Shown piece after piece: positions 49,704 through 61,969 of a stretch of DNA of 64,000 bases. Source of the stretch: Vigna angularis (taxonomy: Eukaryota; Streptophyta; Magnoliopsida; Fabales; Fabaceae); assembly GCF_016808095.1 (NCBI RefSeq), contig NC_068972.1, positions 7,744,001 through 7,808,000 on the forward strand, read 5' to 3'. A program made the position numbers and the translations under genes. The notes under the pieces were generated by a model. It did no database searches. It worked only from the letters and a program-made list of their open reading frames with translations, and was not told the origin of the DNA. Position 1 is the stretch's first letter; every line of letters begins with the position of its first letter.

Positions 49704-50870
49704 AAGAGAGTTACTCCCTCCACCACCACCAACCACTCCCTGCACCTCCCCATACCTTATTTGCCCTTCTATAAAAAAGATGTCAACATCCGTTTCACCT
49801 TCAACGGATGTTGACATCCGTAACATCCATTTACATATCCTATATTTTAGTTTATTATTTTTATTTAAAAAAAAAAACTTCAACGGATGTGGCCACATCC
49901 GTTTAATAGATTTTTAAAAAGTTTTTTATTTATTATTTAAATAATAATATATAAATTAAAATAATAATTATTATTTTATTAAATAAAATAAAATTAATTT
50001 ATAAATAATTAAATAATAATTTTTAAAAAATTAAATAATAATTTTTAAAAAATTAAATAATATTCATATATTAATTTAAAATATAAAAAATTAAAAAACT
50101 AAAAACTAAAAAACATAAAAGGCAACGGATGTCGCCACATCCGTTAACGGATGTGGCACATCCGTTAACGGATGTGGCACATCCGTTAACGGATGTGGCA
50201 CATCCGTTTTCATATATTTATAAAAAAAAAATTAATTATTATTTAAATAATAATACATAAATTAAAATTAATAATAATTATTTTATTAAATAAAATAAAA
50301 TTAATTTATAAATAATTAAGTAATAATTTTAAAATAATTAAATTATATCTATATATTAATTTAAAACAAAAAAGATAAAAAAGCTAAACTAAAAAACAAA
50401 AATGCAACGGATGTAGCGGATGTGGCACATCCGTTTTAATATATTTATAATAAATTTTTTAATTATTATTTAAATAATAATACATAAATTAAAATTAATA
50501 ATTATTATTTTATTAAATAAAATAAAATTAATTTATAAATAATTAAGTAATAATTTTAAAATAATTAAATAATATTTATATATTAATTTAAAACAAAAAA
50601 AATAAAAAAACTAAAAGCTAAAAAACAAAAAAGGCAACGGATGTCGCCACATCCGTTAACGGATGTGGCACGTCCGTTAACGGATGTGGCACGTCCGTTA
50701 ACGGATGTGGCACGTCCGTGGAAGCATTTTTTCTTCAACGGATGTTGACATCCGTTGAAGAAAAGAGGTGGGGTGTAGGATATTTTAAAATATAAATGAT
50801 AGTTTTGGAATTTTAAAAAAATGTGGTGGTGGAGGGAGCAAAGTGGGGTGGTGTAGGGAGTAACCCTCTT
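49704..50870. mobile_element. Inverted-repeat DNA element loaded with palindromes
   Basis: The termini are AAGAGAGTTACTCCCT at the left and AAGAGGGTTACTCCCT on the opposite strand at the right, followed in both by CACCACC-rich sequence. The flanks are AGATT (49699-49703 and 50871-50875); a TA dinucleotide duplication, as in Tc1/mariner, is the alternative reading. Inside, three AT-rich segments of about 230 bp repeat in tandem. They are separated by clusters of a palindrome: AACGGATGTG, one base, then CACATCCGTT. No ORF of note is present. Superfamily unassigned. Confidence 0.8.
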
Positions 50871-50875
50871 AGATT

Positions 50876-52232
50876 AAATATCTGTGGACCAATACAAGAG
50901 CTTACGGCCCAAAGGAAGATTACGGGCTTTTCATAAGATCCATGTTTCGAATTGCCTCCTCAAATTTCTACTTCCCACGACCGTTTTAAACTGAATTTTA
51001 CTGAAACACCCCTATTCACACATTTTACCAAATGTAAAAATTATGAAAAGAATAAATTATAAACTATATAATTATTTTATTTTTATTATGTTATCCTTTG
51101 GCTTCAAGAATTCTTCTGATGCTAAGATGCCTTTTGGGCCAATGCCATCTCATTGTCACAACAGCACAAGCGATTCCAATGCTAAGTTTTCTTCCATTCT
51201 ATTCTCATTCCATGAACATGCATTTGTCTGAGGGTAAACCCTTCTCTTTTCTTTCTTTTAAAAACTATCAAGCTTTCACTAAACGTAATGAATCATCACT
51301 TAAGAACTTTCTTAAGTTTACCCTAAAAAGACTGTATGAATTGCGGTTAAATGCGTGTCTTTATTCTCTCTATTCACAGATTAACAACAATATAAAGAAA
51401 ATAAGAGAGAACAAGCTATAAGGATAAACAAAATAGATATCAAAAGCAATGGGATATACAAAAGATGCCTGAAGTTGTGAATTGCAACATACAGAATGTG
51501 CGAAAAGGACTGGTTGTGGCCTTCAGCATGTTCAAGGTGAACCACTTTGGAAGCCACAAAAAAAGAAAATGTATATAATCATTGTAATTAAAAATTATTT
51601 AATTCATGTCATGTATACTTTTATTTATAAAATAATAATTATTCAACAAAATAATGTGTGATAAGTGATATTTATGATAATGAATTTCTAAAGACATTGA
51701 ACAACTTTCAAAATACTACTGAATAATGTTATCCATTCTTATCACTGCATATGCTGAAAAAGAATTCAAAATAAAAATTATTAAAATTTTATTCATGGCT
51801 GAAAAGAAATTTTTAAAAAATCTTGATTATGAAAGAATTATGGATAATTTTGCAGAAAAAAGTGCAACAAAAATATTTATGATTAGAAGAGGACATCCAT
51901 GACACCAGAAATCCTTGAGGGGACAGGTTTAGGTAGGAAACTTGAAATAGAAGTAATGCCTACATTGAAATAAAGTTTGTTTGAAAGACGATCAGGGTAC
52001 AAATTTCGATACCTTTAAACTATTTCAACAACAAACTTTACAAAGAACATTGAAGAACTAAGCCATTACTCAACTTGGATGGTACAAGCATGCGTTGTAA
52101 TAAGTTAATGCTGTTTTTTGTAGGATACAACGAGCAAAACTCAGATATGCCCTTCCGTTGGTTATTCAATTCTTTTTGTAGGTAATGAAGAGGAATGGTG
52201 AAGCAAACATATTCAGTAGATGAAACTGCAGA
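50876..52232. other. Intergenic region
   Basis: Segment 51,080-51,545 has higher complexity and several short + strand ORFs, but no recognisable product. The remainder includes the 3' flank of the - strand gene ending at 52,233. Confidence 0.45.
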
Positions 52233-54400
52233 CTAGTCTGCATGCATGTCCATGGCAGCATCATTGAAACTGAATGCAGCAGAGTCCCTGCTTTGCTGCT
52301 GAAGAAAGTTCTCTTCAGTGTTACGGCTTCCATTCCCCATGGAGAGACCACTTGAGTAGTTCCCTACCTCACCAATTTGACGAACAGGATTTGACAAAGC
52401 ATTTGAAAACACGGAATTCTTTGATTGACTATCAATGTGCTCAGACCTGAGTCCCTGCCCCATAAGTGTCTGGCCAGGAAATTCTGCAGTTACGGGAAAA
52501 CCTGAACCAGTGACAGTGACATGCATTAGTGGTTGTGATTGTTGGTGTTGCTGTGGAACTCTAGGTGACATACACGGTTCCTCTCCACAATAATCCAGCT
52601 CATTCTGTTAGCACAAAAATCAAATTTCATTCATGCAATTTGTGATCAGTAACAACAAAAACCAATATTACATTGCATGAAGTACAAAGGCATCCCCATG
52701 TAGCCCAAACCTGCCATATTATCTAACTAGCACTTTTGTTTTTCAGTACTGCAAGGTATCTAACTAGCCACAAGTGCACACAAGTTTCTGAGATAGCAAG
52801 CAATTTCTTAAAAACTGACAATCTTACAAATCTTTAAAATGGAAGGAAAAAAATGTTTCATTGTCTTTTCCATCCTTCCTAAACTGCTACAAAAAACTGA
52901 CACATAATACTTGCCATTTCAATTTGGGGAAATTTCTCAGTCCTATGTATTTTCTACCTGTTTTTGCAATCAGCATTCATCAATGTAATTCTGCAACTTC
53001 TCAAAGCCCACAAGTGAAACACAAACTTTCAAACACTTGTTTTCACAAAAATTTAAAATAGCAATTACACTAAAGTTCCACCTCTTCAATAACTTTAGAA
53101 AATGAAAATTTAAAGAGAGAAAAGATCACATGAAAGAAAAGGGCAACATCCATCGGAGAAATCAAGATGGCTTTCTCCCGCTTAAAATTTTACCCAATTT
53201 TCAGACCTTCTCAAGTTAAACTTCATTTAATTTAAAAATTCACACTAAGAAACCTTTCCAACATTCTGTTATAACTTGCATATACGCAAACAAAACACTA
53301 TAAATTTCAGTTCATCAACAAAATCACTAATTGATTCAAGGAAAACAAATTGACATTCCACTAAGAACAGAGAAATAAAAGAATGATAACAAAGTGAAAC
53401 TGCAACAGACAAGGCAGAAAACAAGTAATTTAGAAAACGGTAAAGACCTGCGTTAATCCAGCCTACAGAAACAAAAACACTACTGATCAATTAAGCAAAT
53501 GTCAATACCGGAGAATGAAATCAAAATCTGGACAACAAGACTAACATGAACTTCATAGATTATTTTCTTGTACTTTTTTCCTTTCCATCAGCAGTATTGT
53601 TCAATAGTGCGATCTGGGCAAGCTTAAACAAAAACAACATAGCCTTGTCTCACCAAGTGAGGTTGACTACAAGACTTCACAAAGCCGTTTGGCTTGTTCA
53701 TAAACAGGTTTGGCAAAAATTGACCATTTTGTTATTCATTTATGATTGGTTGAAAGTCTTTCAAAAATTTACATTTGTCTCAAGGGAAGTCTAGCTATAA
53801 TCCTTGCTGTATGATGATATGATACATGTGCATCATCTTATCAGTAACTAGCAAGCTATAACTCCTCGGCCTCCCTCATTTTGTTTGCTTCACAATGACA
53901 TGCAAAACACAAAAAGAACAATAGAATGAAACCAACCTGAATGTAGCCGAGTATATCAACAGGTGCAGTTTTTGATCCACCTTCTTGTTGCCTCCGGATC
54001 CACTGATAAATCTTTTCCTGAAATCGGACACAGCACACACCAATTAAAACAAATTACATAGTTTAAACCCTAAACACGTGGACAAAAACAGTAAAAATGC
54101 GGAGGTAAGAACTCAATTGCAATCGAGAACAAGAATTAAAAAATGAAGTAAAAAAAAAGAAAGATAGTTTTTTTATTTTTGAAAAGTCCAGGAAATATAT
54201 GGAATGGAAAAGGGTTGGAGGATAAAAGAGAAAATTGTTACAAGGGAGTGGCGTTCACCGGCTTGGAAGGAGAGTTTGTGGCGGTTCATGGAGAGAGTGT
54301 AGAGGTGTGAGAGAGAATTGGCAGCACTGGAAAATGAAGCGTACATGGTTCGGTCCACCTCGTCCATGCTTGAGGCTATTGATTTTCTCTTCTTCGCCAT
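52233..54400 (-). CDS. Conserved plant-specific protein of unknown function, MAKKRKS-type
   Basis: Exons 54400-54242, 54017-53937 and 52604-52233 join in frame to 203 residues. The basic start MAKKRKS could be a nuclear localisation signal. Residues 13-80 form a conserved, probably helical block (DEVDRTMYASFSSAANSLS, then GERHSLEKIYQWI, then DILGYIQNELDY). The rest is Gln/Ser/Asn-rich and probably disordered. I recall database entries of this family labelled holocarboxylase synthetase or histone acetyltransferase; nothing here shows a biotin ligase or acetyltransferase domain, so those names look unfounded. The first block suggests a small protein-protein interaction module in the nucleus (inference). 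An in-frame ATG 24 bases upstream (54424) exists, but MAKKRKS is the familiar start. Confidence 0.85.
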
Positions 54401-56335
54401 GATTGTGCCTTTGCCCAATTGCATAGAAGACGTTGTGAGTGGGTTTTATGCGCGAAGGAGAAAGAGGGCGTTTCGGTTTTCATCGGTTTCCACCAATACA
54501 AAAATCATTCCACTCCATGGATTGGTAATAAAAGCTTGTCCCTTGCTTTGAACCACTTTGGTGAAAAAATCCAACTTTAATCAATTTAATCTGATTCTTT
54601 ATACAATGCTATTTATTGATTTTTTTTCTTTTTTCTTTTACCTTTTCAAGAAACAATCTTTTCTTTCTTTTAGGGCTTATGGCAGTGATAAAATAGAATG
54701 AAATTTGTAATTAATGTTTTATTCTAAGATATCATAACCAATATTATAGAAATAACTAATAATCTTTTGAAATGTGTTTTATAATAAGGTCCTAAGGAAG
54801 TGTTTTATTTTTGTTTTATTATTATTTTTACATCTTATTCCATTTTCACTACTAAATATTTCGTTGTTATATATATATTTTAAACATACTTATTAGCAGA
54901 GAAAATGGAAAATAGAAAAATTATTGTACTTTGTTTGGTAACTAACAGTACAGAGTGGAAGGACACATAATATAATTGGCAAATATAAACCGTTCTTTAT
55001 TTAGGCAAGGACACGTACGAGTGATAAAATATTACATTTTCTTTCTTTTTCTTCTTTTCTAAACAATTAAAAAAATTATCCTCCTTTCTACGTTTTTTTT
55101 TCATTCTTTCAGTTTTTTTTTCTTTTCACATTCTTTCTTCAAACTAAACACATAATTATTGTCAATTGATAAATGTCATTATGAATTTAACAATATTTAT
55201 TAGAAAAAGTTAATAAAATTAAAATATATAATGATTTGTTATTAAATAGTGGTAACAGTTTTTCTTTTACAGAAAAAAATTATAATATTATTTGCACACA
55301 AAAATTAAAGATACTAGTATGTGACTAAATGGCAATAATTTTTTTTTATAGAAAGAATAAACTAAAGAACAATATTTATTAATATATAAATGAAAATAAC
55401 TAATTAAAAACTTCTAATCAATGAATTAATTTAACAGCGACCTTTCATTTAAGACGTGATATACAAAATTTATTATTGTAACTTTAAATATCAATTTTAA
55501 ATAGTCGAACATTCACAGTTTCCAGATATGAAAAAAATATATCAATTTTTTATTGTAACTTTAAAGAGTTATTCTACATACTATCTGTACTAACTCGTGG
55601 AAATATTCTTAATACTCTCGTTTTGTTGTCCCTCTTTAAATTGAGTTGGAATTATCTCCAATTTTAAACTTTAGAATTTGAGAGAATTCAATTACAAACC
55701 AAATTTTGAAAAAGATCATTTTATCAACAGTTGATATATTTATTGGAGTAATTTTATTAGGTGGAAGTTTGGAATGATCTTGTTTTGAAAAATAGTTCTT
55801 AGAAATATTGAATAGATTTGAAAATAAATGTTATGATATTGAATTTTGTGTGATTTTAAATTGGTATATCTATACCTAAAGAAGATATTTATTTTTGTAT
55901 ATATAATTTTTATTCTTATTTTATCTTTTATAATATATTTATTAATTGATTTAAAAAAATATAATTGTTAACTAATTTTTTATGAGTAATTGTTATTTTA
56001 AAATATTTTATATAAAATTGTTTTTTTCTTATATTTGTAGTTTCTACTATCACCATTTAATTTCTTATTATTCTTTAATATTAACGTTAAGAATGAAATC
56101 CCAATACCCAAAGTTGTGGACAATATATAGATGGAATAAGAAAAAGACATTAGGAGTAGTACGCAATACCTAAATATTAGCGGTACAAACTACATATATG
56201 ATTAAGAAAAAAAATTGAGACATAAGATAATTTTATTCTAAAAAACAAAATAACGTTACTCTTAAAATTTTAATTAACAATAATAATATTATAAAGGATA
56301 AAATATAAATATAAATGATATATGAGAATGCTCTT
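54401..56335. other. Intergenic AT-rich region
   Basis: The first few hundred bases are the promoter side of the - strand gene starting at 54,400. I see no other gene. Confidence 0.5.
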
Positions 56336-56363
56336 TATATATATATATATATATATATTATAT

Positions 56364-56623
56364 GGTTTCCTAACTTACATAATCTCTTAATAACCTCTTA
56401 AATTATATCAAAATTTAGTTGACAAAAAATACCTTTATATATTATAGATTCAAAGTGTTAAGGTTAAAGATATTTGAATAATTTCTGATTTTTCTTTTAT
56501 TTTAAATTAAAAATAAAAATTATTAAAATACCCTTATATTTGAAGTATGCCTTTTTTAATATAAGGGTATTTTTGTCAACTAAATTTTGGTATACTTTAA
56601 GAGGTTACGTAAGTTAGTAAACC
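56364..56623. mobile_element. MITE 1 of the TA-flanked cluster
   Basis: A 260-bp inverted-repeat unit with ends GGTTTCCTAACTTAC at the left and, on the other strand, GGGTTTACTAACTTACG at the right. The arms extend about 70 bases and share AAATTTAGTTGACAAAAA. It is bounded by TA repeats on both sides (56336-56359 and 56624-56638). Confidence 0.8.
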
Positions 56624-56639
56624 CATATATATATATATG

Positions 56640-56883
56640 AGATTTGTTAACTTATGTAACTTATTAGAGTGTACCAAATTTTAGTTGACAAAATATTTTT
56701 ATTCATAAAAAAAGACATACTTTAAACATAGATATTTTAATAATTTTTATTTTTAATTTAAAATAAAAAAATTAGAAAATATTCAAATACATTTAACCTT
56801 AAAACTTAGAATCTATAATATATGTTATTTTTGTAAATTAAAATTTTATACACTTTAAGAGATTACATAAGTTAGCAAACCCT
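56640..56883. mobile_element. MITE 2 of the TA-flanked cluster
   Basis: It has the same architecture as its left neighbour: AGATTTGTTAACTTATG at the left and GGGTTTGCTAACTTATG on the other strand at the right, with arms sharing TAGTTGACAAAA-type words. TA-rich sequence borders both sides. The central third is diverged from MITE 1. Confidence 0.75.
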
Positions 56884-57098
56884 CTCTCTATATATATGGG
56901 GTTGGCTAATGTAGGTCCTGTTTTTCAGTTGGATTCTAAGTTTTAAGGTTAAAGGTATTTTAATAATTTTCATTCTCAAAACTTAAAAAAAAAAACAAAA
57001 CCCAAACCCTTACTCACTTCGCTCATTCCTCTCATCTCTCTCACTCCAACCTTTTCTCCTTTTCTCTGTCATCCCTACTGTAGCCCCAATTGAAAAAA

Positions 57099-57284
57099 TC
57101 ACAAACACTTGTCGTTAAACCATTTGTCTTTGTAAAGAGTTGAGTCATTGACATATTCACCTTCAGGCAAAGGTTCATTCAAGATCTCTTCAATTTCACC
57201 ATCTTCACTAACCTCTCTAATTTCATCATCTGCATATGTTGAATCATCATCTCTAAAAAAAAAACTCTTCAGACCAATTACCAA
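57099..57284 (-). other. Acidic ORF within element 3, possible captured gene fragment
   Basis: A 61-codon ORF whose middle part reads DDDSTYADDEIREVSEDGE and then EEILNEPLPEGEY. It is preceded on its strand by a polypyrimidine run and AG, like a splice acceptor. The coding-like segment (about 57124-57254) is absent from sister element 4. No family is recognised, and expression is unproven. Confidence 0.35.
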
Positions 57285-57655
57285 TTCCTTCGGATGACAT
57301 TATGCTTGTGAAAATTAGATAAAATTATATACAACAAAAATTATAAAATGAAAATTCATTATAAAATCATTTTTTTGTAAGAAATTGTTTAACAAGAGAG
57401 TGTTTCTGATTTTTTTAGGTCAATTACCAATTCCTTTGATGTCATTATGCTTGTAAAAATTAGATAAGACAAAAATTATAAAATAAAAACTCATTATAAA
57501 ATCATTTTTTGTAAGAAATTGTTTAACAACGAATATTTTTTATTTTTTCCAGGTCAATTACCAATTCCTTTATGCTTGTGAAAATTAGATAAAATTAGAT
57601 AAGACAAAAATTATAAAATGGAAACTCATTATAAAATCATTTTTTGTAAGATTGT
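57274..57655. repeat. Three-unit minisatellite in element 3
   Basis: Units start CAATTACCAATTCCTT at about 57275, 57421 and 57555, with periods of roughly 146 and 134 bases. Each contains TTATGCTTGT.AAAATTAGAT and ends GTTTAACA..GAGT..TTCTGATTTTT. Confidence 0.9.
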
Positions 57656-57940
57656 TTAATAGCCAATATTTCTGATTTTTTTCAGTTGGGCTACATAGGA
57701 TGACAAAGAAAATGTTGGAGTGAGAGACATGAAAGAAAGGGTTGAGAGGAATGAGGGAGGTGAGTAAAGGTTTGGAGTTTTTTTTTTTTTTTTTTTTTTT
57801 TGAGAATAAAAATTATTAAAATACCCTTAACCTTAAAACTTAGAATCCATGATATATAAAGGTATTTTTGTCTACTAAAATCCAGTACACATTGCTACAA
57901 ATGTACCAACTGAAAAACAGACGTATACGCGTTAGCAAAC

Positions 57941-57942
<2 letters not shown>

Positions 57943-58034
<92 letters not shown>
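57943..58034. repeat. (TA)n tract abutting element 3
   Basis: About 92 bases of TA directly after the terminal GTTAGCAAACCC of element 3. Confidence 0.97.

Positions 58035-59653
<1,619 letters not shown>

Positions 59654-59739
<86 letters not shown>
59654..59739. repeat. (TA)n tract after element 4
   Basis: About 86 bases of TA starting directly after the element end. Confidence 0.97.
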
Positions 59740-59741
<2 letters not shown>

Positions 59742-61969
59742 TTTTACGTTAGTTACATACTACCAAAATCAATATAATCTCCTTTAATCCCCTCCAATAC
59801 ATCGTGAAGTCAAAATAATATATAGTAAAAGTCAACTATATAACACCTAACATCCTATCAAATTTTAAAGACTATTATATGTATCAAATTGGTTCATTTG
59901 TTTTGAATTATCTTACTCTTATTAAACATAAAAATAAGTATAATTTAACTCCAAACATTCTCGGATAACACCAATTTAATTAAGTTCATACATTATAACT
60001 CATCTCAATTTTCACAGTTCCAAAAATATATATTCACCAACACGTCGATTTAACTCAACAATCTAATAGATAATTTACAAAAAAACAGTTTCGTTCACAT
60101 GCAAACTTTAGAAGACTCAACATTTTCACAGTTTCAATATACCAAATTGATCATCGTGATTAATTTACTCTCAATAAAATAATGTATCAGAGTTTCATCA
60201 CATCCCACTAAACATTCTAAACACTATTATAAAACAATAGATTCCTTTATTTAGATTGTGAATCACCGTCAAAAAGAGCTTTAGTGTCTCTAAAAACCTA
60301 TATTTACATATGATGTAATATTTAGATATAAAAAATTCAGATTTTATCATACTCTAATAATTTTAATCGAACAACCTTTAAACCTCACATGTGAACCTAA
60401 CAACCTTTATATGCAATAGATCTCAGACTTCAAAGAATTAACTTATTCTTTTTACAATTTTGATTGGATAAAATTGTTACACTTTTCACCCATACTTTTA
60501 TAATAAAATAGATAAAAAATGAACAGAAAAAATATTAAAAAAATAGGAAAAATATGATTCTTATAAAGTAAAAAAAATTTATGGTATAACATTAATAAAA
60601 TATTATTTACAGCACAGTTTGTACCTTAAACTAATTTTTAATCCTCACACCATTTCAAAATTTGATAAACTAGTTCTATATAAAAAATAATAATTAAATG
60701 TTAAATTTTCTTAAACATTTAGTGTAGTTAATAAATGCAATTAAAGTTAATGAATAAGAGTATTAGACTTGGTTTCAAACTGCACGGAATCATTTAATAT
60801 AGTATGGTTGAATACAATTGCTGTGATTATTTAAGAAAAGGAGGAAAAAGAAAACAGTTACTGTGTTGGTGTTGTTCCAAAATGATCAAAGCTGAGCATG
60901 TTTAGACAAAACAACAGGATACTTGAGAAACATAACATGCTTATTATGCTCGTCTTTCTTGGGTACATAGCGCGTGCCACTTCTACTCCAATCTGCAAAT
61001 TGCATTCTCCAATCTTCAATTCCTTTCTACCCACATTTTCTTATGCTACATTCATTCCAACGCCCAATGTCTTCTCCACTCACAGTTAGTTTATTTGTTC
61101 TCAACCTATTTTTGCTTCACATTCTCAATCCTTCTCATCTTTTACCCTTTAGTTTGTTTTAATTCATTCATACAATCTTATATTTTTCTTTGTTGAAGGG
61201 ACTAGAAATATTGAATCTCGGTAAATACCAGGTTACCCATGTTTGATTATGATCTCTCTTTTAGAAAACATTGTTACCATTTACTAAATTTTAGCGTCAC
61301 CCTTCTGGATCCGAGATCCCTTTTGGGATCTGTTTATTATAGATATGAAAAATAAGAGTTTTAAATTTTATTTACTCTGTATTTTATTTTTTCATAGAAC
61401 GCAAAATTGTTTAGCATTGTCAAATTGTGTGGGTTCGTTTTGGTGATGGATTGGAGTTCAATTTATTTGAATTGGTTTCTGATATATGACATTACGGTGA
61501 ATTTAGGAGTTTTGTCTTTGATAATTGTCACCCAATAAAGCTAAATTGGAATTGACATTTCATTCAAACGGGCTATCATACTGCCTTCTGCCCTGAAAAT
61601 GAGTGAACAACTTTAGGGGTTGTTACTATGCATGGTTAGAACCGAATTGTAATGTCAGCTTTCTTTGGATGCAAGATCCATTTAATCAAAGGGTGGTTCA
61701 ATTTATCATTCTTCAGCTGGGTCTAATGTACCGTTTGTAAATAAATATAAATGATCTTGGGTCCTGTTTTACATTCCGTTGATCACATTTCCATCTGTAT
61801 TATTTTTATTTTAAACATGATAATTTCGTATTTTCCAGTTTACCAGGCTTTGTATTTGTTTATTTAAATGGATTGACCAATGCACATCATTTGAATGGTT
61901 CAACAGAATGCTATGGAGGCTAGTTAGAAGAACCCAAAGTCAGTTAATTTGTGAAAAATAAGCAAGAAC
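59740..61969. other. Upstream region of the nucleotide-sugar transporter gene
   Basis: 59,740-60,840 is AT-rich with no feature. From about 60,850 the composition changes and probably includes the 5' UTR. A donor-like ATCTCG then GTAAAT near 61,219 and an acceptor-like GTTCAACAG near 61,906 would define a leader intron (tentative). Confidence 0.4.

Larger units (their letters stand above)
56898..57942. mobile_element. TA-flanked long-TIR element 3
   Basis: A 1,045-bp element with arms of over 200 bp, from GGGGTTGGCTAATGTAGG inward and, on the opposite strand, GGGTTTGCTAACGCGTATAC. The left arm lacks 58 bp present in element 4. The interior has a three-unit minisatellite (57274-57655) and a unique segment of about 130 bp with an acidic ORF on the - strand. 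A TA tract (57943-58034) follows at once. Long TIRs recall Mutator-like elements, but no transposase is present. Confidence 0.82.
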
